DNA of 64,000 nucleotides from the NCBI GenBank assembly GCA_001600175.1, contig BCJC01000003.1, forward strand, positions 1,364,001 to 1,428,000. Direction: 5' to 3'. Each line of letters starts with the position of its first letter. Position 1 is the stretch's first letter. Shown in pieces: positions 24,327 through 35,668 of the stretch. The position numbers and the translations under genes are program-made. Below the pieces are notes generated by a model, which worked only from the letters and a program-made list of their open reading frames with translations, was not told the DNA's origin and did not search any database. This DNA comes from Erythrobasidium yunnanense. Its lineage: Eukaryota; Basidiomycota; Cystobasidiomycetes; Erythrobasidiales; Erythrobasidiaceae.

Positions 24327-24545
24327 TTACATTAAAGGCGGTGCCGGTGCCAAAGAAGCGCTTCGGCCAGCCGCTTGTTTGGCTACCACCTTCCGCTGGA
24401 TGGCCAAGGATGTAGCATCAGGCCAGCTTCCATCGTTCAGCTGATCCAGAGTCTCTGTTGTATTTGTAAAGCTATACAATCCGCGGTGGAGCAGCCATAC
24501 GAAGGCTTGCGTGGAAAGATGGTCTCTCATCAAGCGAATGTGCAT
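24327..24545 (-). CDS. Possible small protein, unsupported
   Basis: A 72-codon frame with an ATG (MHIRLMRDHLSTQAFVWLLH at its start) and a TAA stop lies in the 430-bp gap between F-box-like paralogues 2 and 3. A TATA-like TATATA is just upstream on the same strand. Composition is plausible for a protein but I recognise no family and there is no second line of support. It may be chance. Confidence 0.2.
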   Translation of the reverse strand: MHIRLMRDHLSTQAFVWLLHRGLYSFTNTTETLDQLNDGSWPDATSLAIQRKVVAKQAAGRSASLAPAPPLM

Positions 24546-24645
24546 TTTTAAGCTAAATTATATATAGCGGTAGACCTCCATAACTGCTTTAGTAACACGA
24601 TCGTATAGACGTGTAACTATGTAGTAGTCTCGGTGGGATCTTTCT

Positions 24646-25728
24646 TTATGCGCCGTATCGTCCAGGAAAGCGTACGAATCTGGCCTGCAATTCGGTCAGT
24701 AGAGCCTTAGCTTCAGTAAAGCCTTCCTTCGAATTCAAACAGGGAGCCAGTAAACCTACCTCAAGACTATGATTGTCCGATCCTATCTGCAATCCTACGC
24801 AGTTTATGAGGTTCGCAAACCATGGATCCTCTCTCCATTGTGAGCAGGTTGCATGTAAGGCATCATAGGATGTGATGCCATCGAGATTGACAAGGTTCGG
24901 GGGACCATTGTGAACGAAAGGCATGCTTGAGGAAATCGATGTGTCAAGGTTCCATACAGCAATAAGGTGTACCTGGGAGAGAGGCACTGTCGTGACGAAT
25001 AGGTTGCTGAGCACGACATGCCTATCGAGACGGCACCTTTCCTCTTTGAGATCCAGAAAGCCCGATACTACGGTAGGCTCACGGTTATTGCGCTCGAGAA
25101 TAGCCTTGTTGCGAGGCTCGTATGCCCATCCATCGTTGTTGTCCATAACAAGAGCAGCACTATAGGAGAGCCTGATCGCGACCGACTCTACCATGTCCTT
25201 TGGCCAAATACTGAACAGAGGCAGCGGAGCCGCAGTACTGCCGCTTAAGAATCGATTCCTATTGTGCTCGCTGAGCGCTAGTCCTTCAATCACACGAATC
25301 CGAGGGGTTTCAGCGGCTTCTTCTGAACTGAGAGGTCTGCACAAGACTACAATAGATCCACAATCAGCTTTCATTTACGCTGCTGGCATCGCTACCTCGT
25401 ACGAACCTCTAGCATCTTGGTGTCGGTAGATATATTGAAAGCGTATATCGTCCAGGACCATCTTGCAGAGTCGACAGCCGGCGCAATGATTGAAGACTTG
25501 GTTTGCCAGGTCGCTCCATGTGACTCCCGCCTCTCTTGCTGCATTAGACCTCCCTATATGCTCTACAGCAAGCAAGCATCTCCAGCGCTCTTGCGAGACG
25601 TATTTCGCAACCAAAGAGGCCTGTGCTCGGCTAACTTGAGACAGGGAGACCAGAGTTCGAAAGTCGCCAATCTGGTCGAGGATTGCGATGTGAACATCCG
25701 CAGGCAGGTCTGAGAATGTGGTGGGCAT
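24646..25728 (-). CDS. F-box-like protein, tandem paralogue 3
   Basis: Two exons (25728-25407 and 25346-24646) give about 340 aa. It starts MPTTFSDLPADVHIAILDQI and keeps the whole family layout: LVSLSQVSRAQASLV, QERWRCLLAVEHIGR, NAAREAGVTW, HCAGCRLCKMVLDDIRFQY, then PLFSIWPKDMV and HVVLSNLFVTT. It is closest in sequence to paralogue 1, although paralogue 2 lies between them. The intron donor is GTTCGT, a weak site, but the frame and position match the other two genes. A GTAGGT after SLE could start a terminal intron, so the last 40 residues are less certain. Confidence 0.68.
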
Positions 25729-25812
25729 CTTGCTAGTTTGACCAGTGAGTTAAGCTGAAAGTCGCGTCGGACGGTCTAGCATCCGAAGGATTTAGTTGAG
25801 CGAGGTTCGTGT

Positions 25813-26451
25813 CTAGTCATCGCTTGATCCTTTCTGTTCTCCAGGTTGGAAAATGGATAGTACGCCGATGAGTGAGTTGCCCGCTCCATGCTCTACATCC
25901 CACTTTTGTGAACCATGAACTCCCGTAAATTCGACCATAATACCCAATCCTGTCCATTCGAGCCATACTCCTACACTTCTACTCTCTCCACCTCCTTTTC
26001 TATCAGGTTCTCCCAGTGCCGCAACCAGTTCCTTGCCCGTCGTGTCTCTTGTCAGATGGAGCTCTTTGTCGGCTGAATCTGAGCCTGGCGAAGCGTAGGT
26101 GATAGTTATAGAGTCTGACCATGCATACTGCTTGCTGTAGATGTCGATAGTGGACAGTTTCAGCTTGTTCTGGTCTACATCTTGCGTGGATACCGCTGTT
26201 CTTGCTGGTTTATAGCCATGGACTGGCGTGAATTGGAGGGAGATTCCTCTGGCAGTGTAGTTGTAGTATACGACGTCTGTAGCATACGTTCAATGGGCCA
26301 TTCTTGCAGATTCAAGGCAGGTCAATCCACCTGAATATGCTTTTAGTGATTCCAGTGTCGCACCATCTTGCAGTCCCAGCTCTTCGTAGATGGTTCTGTC
26401 GCTTGCTCTGCGTGCTATCAGCGCATGCAGCAAAGTCGGGAGAACAGACAT
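25813..26451 (-). CDS. Conserved protein of unknown function
   Basis: Two exons (26451-26331 and 26276-25813) give 194 aa starting MSVLPTLLHALIARRAS. The second exon has a regular alternation of hydrophobic and polar residues with YYNYTARGISLQFTPVHGYK, KLSTIDIYSKQY, TTGKELVAALGEPDRKGGG and VGVWLEWTGLGIMVEF. This layout recalls a conserved fungal family of small beta-rich proteins with some likeness to the UPF0183 (PHAF1-like) repeat, but I cannot confirm that. There is no signal peptide or membrane segment. An upstream exon is possible: the frame stays open for about 14 codons before the chosen ATG. The intron (gtggat...gctacag) joins the reading frames cleanly. Confidence 0.62.
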
Positions 26452-27563
26452 CGTCCATTCAATGGGTGAAGAAGCAAGGGTTGACTCTGCTCAATCCAGA
26501 AGATACAACAAACCACAACCATGGCAAGCTCCATCCTTCCGCTGGGTACACCGAAACGACATCAAGAGAAAAGCAGCAGCCACTGACGCCTGATTGCCCG
26601 CAGAGCTCCTCGACAAATGCATAGGATCAAACATCTGGGTGGTCATGAAGACGGGCAAGCTGTGACAACGAGCAAGGGTAATTCTTTCTAGCTGATAAGC
26701 CGATCTTCAGAACGAGAGTTTACAGGGAAACTGCTAGGGTTTGACGACTATGTCAGTACGTATAGCATTTCCCTTAATCCAGGAGCAGAAACCAGGCTGA
26801 TTATCCACTAGACATGGTGCTGGAAAATGCAGTGGAATTGTATGCTTGAGATCAAGCGCGAAGATCTACGCTAATCCGAAGCTTTGCAGCGAACGGACGT
26901 CGCAAGGCCTCACGAAAACACCGTTAGGGCAGACGCTGCTCAACGGAAATAATATTGCAATGGTTAGAGCAACATCCTTACCTAGATGCGAGTGCTGACA
27001 TCTGGTTTGATTGTGCAGCTCGTCCCGGGAGGCGAAGGTCCCGAACACGCGGAGATCAAGACTGCCTCGTAACAAAGTTGTTGTACCAACATCAAAAACA
27101 CTTCCGTTCTATGGATATCTTGGCTTACTCTCCTCTTATTCTTCGACGTTCCCCTCTTTCTTTCTTTCTCTCTCTTTTTCTTCTTTGAAGCCTTTCTTGT
27201 TCTCCCTTGTGATGTTCCCGCCATAGATCGGCCCTTTGTCTTGCTGACCCTACAGATGGTTTCCACTGCGATTAATATGCAAGATCGCAGAGCGACATTC
27301 GTATTGTGCTCTGTCTGTATCCTCCGAGTGCCGCAGCTACCCGGAGACGAGCGATTTTTCAGACGGACAATGCTCATACTTCTCAAGAAGCACCGCTTAG
27401 CGACCGCATACCTCCCTTCAAAGGTTCGCCCTAGCCGTCCTTCTATAAAACCCCCTCTAGGCCGCAGCTCCTCTCTGTCTCTTACCATACAAAAGCAAAA
27501 GCAGCACTAACAATTGTACCCGCCTTCACCACAGATTACAAAGAGCCACTCTAAGATTTCAAC
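26452..27563. other. Divergent intergenic region with pyrimidine tract
   Basis: These 1.1 kb lie between a minus-strand gene starting at 26451 and a plus-strand gene starting at 27564. A 168-codon frame on the minus strand (26982-27488) looks like the complement of a pyrimidine tract (KKKKREKERKR) and is rejected as a gene. The CT-rich block at about 27140-27190 and a TATA box downstream fit a promoter. Nothing else is recognised. Confidence 0.5.
27444..27450 (+). promoter_or_regulatory. TATA box upstream of the four-CxxC gene
   Basis: TATAAAA occurs 114 bp before the ATG at 27564 and about 250 bp downstream of a long CT-rich tract. Spacing and context are as expected for a fungal core promoter with a leader of about 80 nt. 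Confidence 0.45.
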
Positions 27564-28363
27564 ATGCGCCGACTCTTTAGCAGAAGACCCGATAGATCGT
27601 CAAGATCGGGCGGACGACCATCGAGATCCAGTCCGCAAGCACCGAGAGCTATCGCACCAGCCTCAATGTCGAGCGCACGCGCTCCGAGACCCAATGCACG
27701 CGCGGGTGGGGCCCTCCCTCGCCAAGCGCCTCATGTCCACGTCTGGGATGTCCGAGATTATCCAGGTTATCGCTGGGATCTGATTCCTGGGACCGGCGAC
27801 ATGCAGGAGGGCAGAACATGCTGGGAATGCGAAGAGGTCAATCAAATGTATCTGCTGCTGCCCATATACACATACGCGCAAGGTGACCTCGCTCGGCGTA
27901 TAGACCTGTGAGTCGGGAGCATGCACTTGATCCGCAGCATGCTGATGAATTTGATAACCTAGATGCAGAACTTGCGCAGACGAGCTTAGCAGATGGACAC
28001 CTCCACCCGCTATTTCTGTCCGCAACTCTGGCGCATATGCGTTCGTAGGCACCGTACCTGCCCAAACGCGAATACACGAAGATGAGCCTAGTATCACGGT
28101 TTGCCGTAAATGCCGATGCGAAGATCGCCTGCTCGCAATATACGTCAAAGGCGTCGGGCAAGATCAGCAGGAATACCTAATGTAAGTCCGCATCCGTACT
28201 CGTGTCAAAGACACTGATTTGATTCTATTGTGTTGAAAGATGCCGTTCCTGCCAAGAGACGTACTTTCCTGTACCAGCGGTTGGTCAAAGTGATGGTCGA
28301 GCTCCGCAGTCCTCACAGACTCGCCCCTCGCCGCCTAGTACTGGGCGTTCCGGCCGCCATTGA
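27564..28363 (+). CDS. Cysteine-rich protein with four CxxC pairs, unknown function
   Basis: Three exons (27564-27907, 27963-28181, 28240-28363) give 228 aa. The N-terminus is basic and low-complexity (MRRLFSRRPDRSSRSGGRPS). Four CxxC pairs follow: TCWECEE in exon 1, CRTCADE and CRKCRCED in exon 2, and CRSCQETY in exon 3. Eight regularly placed cysteines suggest two zinc sites, as in zinc ribbons or rubredoxin-like knuckles. There is no signal peptide, so disulphides are less likely than zinc. Both intron junctions fall immediately before a CxxC. The C-terminus is Pro/Ser-rich. I recognise no named family; nucleic-acid or protein binding would be a guess. Confidence 0.65.
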
Positions 28364-28706
28364 TCCAAACTTTGTTCCTACTTCTCGCTGCTTCGCTCTT
28401 CCCGTACCTTTCCCGCTGCATCTAGCTTTCATCGTCATTATTATGCAGGCTACGACCCTTGGCTCGGCGAAGGTATGTTGCGATGCATGTGATGCAAAGA
28501 TGCTTCCTGTTCCCTGATTGCGCGTTGAAGCACTATCTCCCCGGTTCACCTGATGTCTCGACTCTGCCTTTCAAGCTTTCGAATCACTTTTGTCGCAAAG
28601 GAAGAAAGGGACTTTGCCCACCTTTGTGCGAACTGATTGCAGTCTGCCATCAGCAGGGAAAGCCAGTCGTATTTGCTCCCATCGCTCAATAATACACATA
28701 CTGAAG
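28364..28706. other. Intergenic region
   Basis: These 343 bp between two plus-strand genes hold only short frames. I see no regulatory motif I can name. Confidence 0.4.
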
Positions 28707-29141
28707 ATGGTGCGCAAGTTTCTGCAGCTGGCTGCTGTGCATGCCACACATAAGACGATCGCTCTGGGGAAGCCACCGACCAAGTTTATGCTTCAGGAGC
28801 TTCCAGTCCCCATCACTCTTCCGCACCTCGTATCCAGCACTCCCGTAGAGGTCTATCGAAAAGAATATCCCATCGTCTCGATGAACGACCACAACATTTA
28901 CTACACTTCCAAACACAATGGGAAGCCATGCACCAAGTTTGTCGAGATCACGCAGATCGGGCTGGCGCACAAGACTGTGAAAGGCATCGGAAATGAGAAG
29001 AAACTCTGGCAATGCGATGACTATAACAAGATGAAGTCCGGAACGACGCTCAGAATGGGAGTTCTGCCGAGCAAAGTCATCAAAATCACGTTGAAATTGG
29101 GAAAGCTCGAAAGAGATAGATTCTGGGTTGTATACGAATGA
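28707..29141 (+). CDS. Orphan single-exon basic protein
   Basis: 144 aa without intron, starting MVRKFLQLAAVHATHKTIAL. The frame is open further upstream without an ATG. The sequence is Lys-rich, with PVPITLPHLV, NDHNIYYTSKHNGKPCTKFV and a C-terminal half of alternating strands (TLRMGVLPSKVIKITLKLGK). It has two cysteines, no clear signal peptide and no membrane helix. The body looks like a folded beta domain. I do not recognise it. The neighbours (zinc-type protein and SMP-30) give no hint of function. Confidence 0.5.
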   Translation: MVRKFLQLAAVHATHKTIALGKPPTKFMLQELPVPITLPHLVSSTPVEVYRKEYPIVSMNDHNIYYTSKHNGKPCTKFVEITQIGLAHKTVKGIGNEKKLWQCDDYNKMKSGTTLRMGVLPSKVIKITLKLGKLERDRFWVVYE

Positions 29142-29394
29142 TACTCTCCTGTGCTTTCTACGGTCTGGTATGCAAGCTACGTGGTCTCTGCCTCGATGGA
29201 CCCAAAGAAAGGGACTTTGATCCTTTTTGGTAGGTAACTGAGCTTGATAGGTAGACCTCCGCCAGCCAGTGATCCAGCCGCGCAGACTCTTCGAGATCAC
29301 ATTTTGGGGCTGGTTGATGAATAAAGACAGATATTGGGTTGAGTACGACTAGAAGCATCAATTCTAATGCTATCGTAGACACACGATGTATACC

Positions 29395-30519
29395 TTAGCC
29401 ATAAAACTCTGGTTTGACGGTTCCTCTTGCAGAATCTCCCAGGATTCCGCTCAGATCTATTCTGAATACACTTCCACCCTGATCTCCCAACAATGCCTGT
29501 TCTCCACTCAGTAGCGCCTCCGATGCCGTCGTGACATACAATTGATCCAGCTTCTCTCCTCCGAACACCGGACATGTGGGACATCTCGCTGGCAGGTTTA
29601 TGCTGAGATCATGTTCTCCAGAAGGAGTGAAGCGCTCAATACAGCTGCGCGAGAACATGGCTTGGTACAAGTTGCCGGAAGTATCGAGCGTCCCGCCGTC
29701 CGGGTTGCCAGGGCCTAGCATTACGCTCAAAGGATCGGTGAGGGAAGATGGCCGACGAATGTTATTGTTGAAATGCTCCCGACGGTTGCTGATGCTTCCT
29801 GCCTCGATGTCAAAGTCGTAGACCCCTTCGAAACGAAAGTCAGCTCATCTCCAGTTTGCGAGTGATTTGTGCTCACACCCAATAGCGTCTTCTGTGAAGT
29901 TGAAGTAGAATCTCCGTCTCTCCTCGTCGATGATTGGCCCATTCCCTATTGTGAACCCCGTCTCCAGGACTTTCAAATCATCCTTGCTCTTCATTCCTTT
30001 TTCATACATGTAGAGCTTTCCCTTCTCATCCCCACTTTTCGGCATCGAATGAAAGTAGAACCGTCCACGACTATCGCACACGGCATCATTGAACCTCATC
30101 TGGTCCTTCAAGGAATCCGGGATGATCTTCCCTAACCCGTTCGGGAGATGCTCCACTTCTCCCGTACTTTCGGATAGATATGCTAGTCCTGTATTGGTTG
30201 TACAGATGTACGAGCCAGGCTTGTTCCTGCGAAACGATAGAGCAGTGACGTATCTGGAGCCTTTGATTTCTATCTCTTTAGGAGTGCCGACGAGGTCGCC
30301 TGTTGGAGTGAGTTGAGCGATGTAGAGTGCAGAGACTGGTTGTCGCTCTATGTCGAGATCTGCGGGCAACTACTCAGAGATTATTGGCTAGAACTGCAAG
30401 AAACTTCGCGCACAGTGCAGTGTATTATCGCTGGGTCTGAAGAGAATGCCTTCTCCCAGTACCATCGGTGGATCATGCTTGATGAAAGGTTCAGTCTCGC
30501 TGAGTGTTCGGACAGACAT
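29395..30519 (-). CDS. SMP-30/gluconolactonase/LRE-like protein
   Basis: A calcium-dependent six-bladed propeller lactonase family member; substrates are usually sugar lactones. Three exons (30519-30414, 30359-29877, 29825-29395) give 339 aa. Family landmarks are MVLGEGILFRPSDNTLHYLD at the N-terminus (metal-binding Glu in GEG), DQMRFNDAVCDSRGRFYFHS (the N-D pair), GFTIGNGPIIDEERRRFYF, and LGPGNPDGGTLDTSGNLYQA with the conserved PDG. It ends near FRIDLSGILGD. The frame continues upstream of 30519 without an ATG. Intron 2 is 51 nt; its donor could be read two ways, and the version giving GWVYDFD keeps frame. No signal peptide is seen, so it is probably cytosolic. Confidence 0.85.
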
Positions 30520-30948
30520 GTTTCTAGCAGTTCTCAGGAAGGTGGAAGAAGCTGGGGATGGACGGAGTGAGCGAGAGAGGCAGCGGAGGAGCGTCAGCGT
30601 GTCAGCGTCACTACTTTGGGTTGAGCAGAGCCAAGCTGTGAGTAAAGCGACTATCTTTCGCTGATCCAAGTCCAGGTCACGTGCCAAAATGACGGGGAGC
30701 TGTCGTGAAACGGGCTGAAGACGTTGGGAAGCTGGAAGAACAAGCTTGCGACGTTACTTTGGATGTACTTGCTTGCTTTGCTTGCTTGCTTCCGAAGCTG
30801 CTTGATGGTCTCTGGATCCATGCCGGCCCCCCTTTATCTTGTCGTCTGGCCTGGTGTTGTTTGTTGGCTCTGCTTCAATCCACTCTGATCCATTTCACAG
30901 CTTGTTCGCACGCCAATATCATCCATCCATCCATCTTGGAATCACGAC
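30520..30948. promoter_or_regulatory. Shared divergent promoter region
   Basis: These 429 bp separate the SMP-30 gene (minus) from a coiled-coil gene (plus). Short tandem repeats are visible: CTTGCTTG around 30770 and ATCCATCC around 30920. No TATA box is clear. Confidence 0.4.
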
Positions 30949-32398
30949 ATGGTGAACGCACCCTGGAGTCCGAGTTCACCAGCGACAGCAGCAGATGCAG
31001 CACATCCAGCATCATCACAAGGTCTGCTAGGAGACCAGCTAGTCGAAATCATCATGCGGCGACAGCAGTCCGACGCAACAGCAGGAGCAGCAGCGTCATC
31101 TTCGGGTAATGGATCAACATCGCCCTTTCGCAGAGAGAGGGAACGGCTGCGGAATATCAGAGAAGAAGCCATACGCCTAGCGTTTGATCGAGAACGGGAA
31201 GCGCAGAGAGTGGTAGGTTGGCTCTGCTAATTCCGGTTGCGTTTGGGCCGCAAGGCTGATCAATCGCATCTCTGGCTGGTAGATGATAGATGCGCAGAGA
31301 GATACAATCAGAGCAGGAGATCAAGTCATCGAAGCGTTGCGAGGTGAGCCAATTTACTAGCTGTTACAGTATCTTATTCCTGACGCTTGTTGCCGGCTTC
31401 CAGAACAAGTTCGCCAGATGCAGCAACGTTTGGATCATACCATCTCCATGAATCGAACACTCCTCGAACAACGGCGTGATCTGCTTGCGAGCGCCGTTCA
31501 AGTAGTCACCTACCCTTCAGGCGACGACTCGACAACCCCTCCTCAGCATACCACCATGTTCAGCCGGACAGTCGCAGAAGAGGCTGCATCCTTATCCTCT
31601 CTTATACACATGACCGAACAGCCAGCTGCGCCTCAGCCGACCGAAATACAACGGACACAAGCGGACATCATTCCGCACTGGACGGAAGAAGGGCGAGTAA
31701 GCTGGACTAGAACATCTGAAGAAGCAGAAATTGTAGACTCAGAGAGTATATACGATGACATGCCGCCGCTCGTCATGCTAGATGGCACGCCAGCACCAGA
31801 TACTCCTCCTGCAAGGGCAAGAGAGGTCGAAGAAGAGCCGCTTCTCAGCGATCCTTTTTGGCAGGACGCGCCTACGCCTCGTAGTCTATCTCCAGCTCCG
31901 CATTATAGATCTCGAGCAAGGGAGTTCCAGGTCCGGGTTCAACGGTATTTAGCGACTGGAAGAGCGCGCAGGGTGTTGGAGGTTTCGGACAACACTGCAT
32001 CTGGCGAAGGGCACACTGGAGAGGAGGATATCCAAAGTATGACACAATGGCTTTCCCTAACACCTCGGCGAGATCCACTAGATCCTCCCACGGACACCCT
32101 TCAGTCCTTCCGCGACTCGCTTGCTCGTCTCCCACTTCAGCCCTGGTCGACGTCCCACTCTTATCCACTAGTAGACACCTCGAAGACGGAAGATGAAGCT
32201 GCAGCAGAAGCAGTAGCTGCTGCTGCGAGAATAGCAGCTGCGAAACCTGCGAATGGAGGAGCATACAATGATCAGATGGCGCAGTATGAGCTCAAGTATG
32301 GTCTAGTGGACAGGGATGGCGATAAGATCCCGCTACATGCTACGAGTCGTCTAACCCAGGGAAGAGCTGGATTCGGGCATGATGTGATCGGGCGGTAG
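30949..32398 (+). CDS. Coiled-coil hypothetical protein
   Basis: Three exons (30949-31212, 31283-31343, 31404-32398) give 439 aa. The first 30 residues are Ala/Ser/Pro-rich. Residues about 60-150 are strongly helical and charged (FRRERERLRNIREEAIRLAF, VRQMQQRLDHTISMNRTLLE) and likely form a coiled coil interrupted by two introns. The remainder is acidic and Pro-rich with WLSLTPRRDPLDPPTDTLQS and ends in a conserved-looking tail, YELKYGLVDRDGDKIPLHAT. No enzymatic motif, signal peptide or membrane segment is present. I do not recognise the family. Exon 2 is only 61 nt. Confidence 0.62.
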
Positions 32399-32519
32399 GG
32401 AACCACGGACGTTTCGTGCTTTATATGCTCACACGTATCCTTTCTGAATGCTAGAAGATGTTGTTGTAGAATCAGCTTTTCACTACACGCTTGTTAGATA
32501 TACATTACTTCATTGTTGC

Positions 32520-35500
32520 ATGTACACCGAATGGAGGATGACGCCCAGGAATGGGACCACCAGCAGGCGAGCCGGGCTCTTCGTAGTCGATATCTTCATT
32601 GAATATTGACTGTCGCTACAGCGCCGACTTCGCCATGTCTGTGATGTCCTGGTCCGCAATCTGAGCCTCGATGGACCGGTCTTCGGCGGCAGCGCATTCT
32701 CATCACATAGACGGTCCTCCTTCATCACATCCAATGGATCAAACGATAGCACCAACGCTGGCCAAGCTGAGGCTTCGACGTCTGGTCCTGGTGTTAGCGG
32801 AGCACGGTCTCGAGCTTCACGACCAAACTTGGTGCAGAGACACAGCAGAGACGATATTGATATACACCGGTCTACGCTGCAACATAAGATACGGCATGGG
32901 AGCTTGAGAAGAAAGAGAACCGTTTCGGGCGAAGGTGTGCAAGTACCATCAGCAGGACAGGCCAATGCTGCTATCACGGCATCACAAGCTCCTGTCTCTG
33001 TCAAGGGCAAAGAACGCGCAAGAGATCAGAATGCTGAATCTGCTGTGGAAGGATTGCCCAGAGGCGATGGAAATGGTGATGCCCAAGACAGCGATGTCGT
33101 ATTTGGATGGATGTCAGCTCGCACCACTCCACCAGCACTCACGCGCAGTTCTTCTCGAGGTAGCGTAAAGAGCGAATCTTCCTCTCGGCGCTCTGGCATA
33201 TCGAGCGTCTCAAAGAGGCTCTTCCGGACGTCCTCTGCCAGGAAAGCACCTACTGCCTTATCCGATGATGAAGATACTTCGCAGAGATTGCAAGAAGGTG
33301 CGGATGAGGATGAAGTGGATTCAGATGATCCGAGAGGCGCGGCGTATCAGGCTAGAAGAGATATGGACCGGTCATTCGAGGATGTTATGCCAATGCCGAC
33401 CTCACCGCTTCCGCATCCCCACGTCACGTTCGACTTCACTTCAGCAGCTCCTATCGCCTCTAACATACTCAACAAATCAAGAAATAGATCAGCTTCAAGA
33501 TCCTCGGCTTTCTCAATAGCGATCGGGTCTTCGGGGTCGACTATACGACAACTCCCTAGTTTACGATATAATCATGAGCTGAGAAATCGGCAAAGACGCT
33601 CTGAAGCACGGCAGGGTCAGCTCGTGCGGACCAAGCTTACGATATCATTGCCGAACTCATTTCTTGAAGAACCAATATCTGACTTTCCGACCAAATCGAC
33701 GCCTGCTTTCTTACGCAATAGAACACTCTCTCTACCTCTGGCTACATCCAATGGCAACATCTCAACGTCTATCGACTCAATCCCAATTCACCCTTCTTCT
33801 GGCCAGCCGAGATGTTCCCAGCCTATCCTCGTCAGCAAAACGCATACCAAAAGCATGGAACCGTCTTTTCCAATTGATAGTGCAGACGTCCTCCTTCCGC
33901 TGCATTTACGACAAGCCGTTCTGCGAGAGCAGAACCTTATTGTCACTATCTGGGTCGAGCAGCCTTCGAAAGATAGTCAAGCACAGTGGAAGCTCCTCTT
34001 CGAATGGCAAGTTGATCTGCGAGCCTTGACTAGTCTCGGAAGCGATGTAAGCTGTGCTCTGACGACAGGTAGTTTTTCCACGAAAACAGGCTGACTGTTA
34101 GTCAATTTGTTACTAGCCTTCTTTGTTCCCCGAATACCTGCCTCGCAATACCCTGATATTCAAGCTTACGGACTCCAGCGAGTACTGGACGGCCCGACTG
34201 CCCGATTTCGCTGCGCCGGAAGCAGTAGATGAAGAAGATGAGCCTGCTGATGGAGTGCGAGAGACCGTATCTGATCCAGAAGACCTCGCAGCTGGACCAG
34301 ACGCAGATCCGGATGGTAGCGGACTTCGGCGAGTCCAGAAGCGACAGCCTCGCAAAGCCACAACACTTTTGCTGGACAAGCGAGAAAGAGATAGACGGAT
34401 AGCACGAAGACAGATGATTATGGAGAAGAGCATGCGCGAGACTAAAATGATGAAGAGCGTCGACGATGGCACTCTAGCGTTCTTGGTGCAGAGAGAGAAG
34501 GAAATGAATATGTGCAGGGAGGCAAATAGACAGCTCTGCAAGTCTATACAAGAATGTATGGAGGAGGGCGGGCTGTTTGAGCTTGAAAGGCGGCATAACG
34601 AACAAGACTTTACGAAGAGTTGTCGGCAGCAAGACCTTGAGGCCATCACAGCGTCTATAGAACAGATACAGAAGGACTGCGATGCTAAGCGGGATACGTT
34701 GAATGCTCGCCGGCAACGGCTGAAGGACGCCAGGGCTTCACTGGAGAAGCAAAATCAAGACCTTGCCAAGTCGCATGCAGAGTATAAGCTGGATTTGTAA
34801 GTCCCAGTCCGCTTCAGGCTGCACTCGTCTAACCATCGTATACAGGGACGTATGCGAATCTATGCGTCTGTCTTTCGCGCAAAGAAGGGCTTTCCTCATT
34901 TCTGAGCTCGCCATCGTCTTTCCCATCGAACCAGTCGACGCAGCCACTCTGCTCTTCTCGATCTGCGACATTCCTTTACCCAACTCGAATTTCGAGAGTA
35001 CGCGGCAGGTTTCCTCTATGTACAAGTACGACGAGGAGCATATCGCTTCTGCTCTCGGCTACGCGGCTCAAGTCGCCCATATTCTCGCTGCATACCTCGC
35101 GATCCCTCTTCACTACCCTATCAAATGCATAGGCTCCCGTTCCGTCGTACAAGACCCAATCTCGCAGATGAAAGGGCCGAAAATATTCCCTCTGTATGCG
35201 AAAGGCGTAGATAAATATCGATTCGAATACGCACTCTTCCTACTGAATAAGAATATAGAGCAGTTGATGCTGGAATACAATATTATCGTTCTGGATCTGC
35301 GGCAGACACTGCCTAATCTTAAGAATCTGTATCTCACACTGAGTACCGATGTCACGAGCCAGTGAGTGTAATATGACTAGATCTCATAGCTCATAGCACC
35401 GCTGATCTCGCTTTCTAGCAGTCATGCTGGTACATCTAACACAAAGGGGCCAGACAAAACCGATGCAAGGTCTACGAAGTCTTCTCAGTCAGCCATACGC

Positions 35501-35668
35501 CCATTATTGGTACCACTCGAGGCACAAAGCTCTTCAGAGTCCGCCAAGATGGAGATAAAGCCGCTTACTTCGAGGAAACTGCACAACCTCAATGGCTCGT
35601 CGGCAATGCTTGAGAAGCTATTAGATGCGCCGGCCATCGCTGAGAGCAATGGACACTCTCATAGCTGA
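32520..35668 (+). CDS. VPS38: Vps38/UVRAG-like subunit of PI3-kinase complex II
   Basis: This class of protein joins Vps34, Vps15 and Vps30/Beclin 1 on endosomes to make PI3P for vacuolar sorting. The well-supported exons are 32622-34046, 34117-34796, 34846-35361 and 35419-35668. A short first exon (32520-32582) is the best guess but leaves a 39-nt intron, so the true start is uncertain. The N-terminal motif RRLRHVCDVLVRNLSL matches the family. A long disordered Ser-rich stretch is followed by a C2-like region (LIFKLTDSSEYWTARLPDF), then a coiled coil over about 200 residues. The conserved UVRAG/Atg14 C-terminus reads ALGYAAQVAHILAAYLAIPL, GSRSVVQDPIS, FPLYAKGVDKYRFEYALFLL and TLPNLKNLYLTLS. 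UVRAG is preferred over Atg14 because no N-terminal cysteine repeats are seen. Confidence 0.83.

Noticed and set aside
26982-27488. 168-codon minus-strand frame upstream of the four-CxxC gene
   Set aside because: It is the complement of a pyrimidine-rich promoter tract, shows Lys/Arg low complexity and overlaps a good TATA box for the plus-strand gene.
32510-33010. 166-codon minus-strand frame
   Set aside because: It overlaps the RRLRHVCDVLVRNL exon of VPS38 on the other strand, which carries a real family motif.
34113-34649. 178-codon minus-strand frame
   Set aside because: It is antisense to the coiled-coil exon of the VPS38 gene and has a Ser/Leu/Cys-biased composition typical of such shadows.
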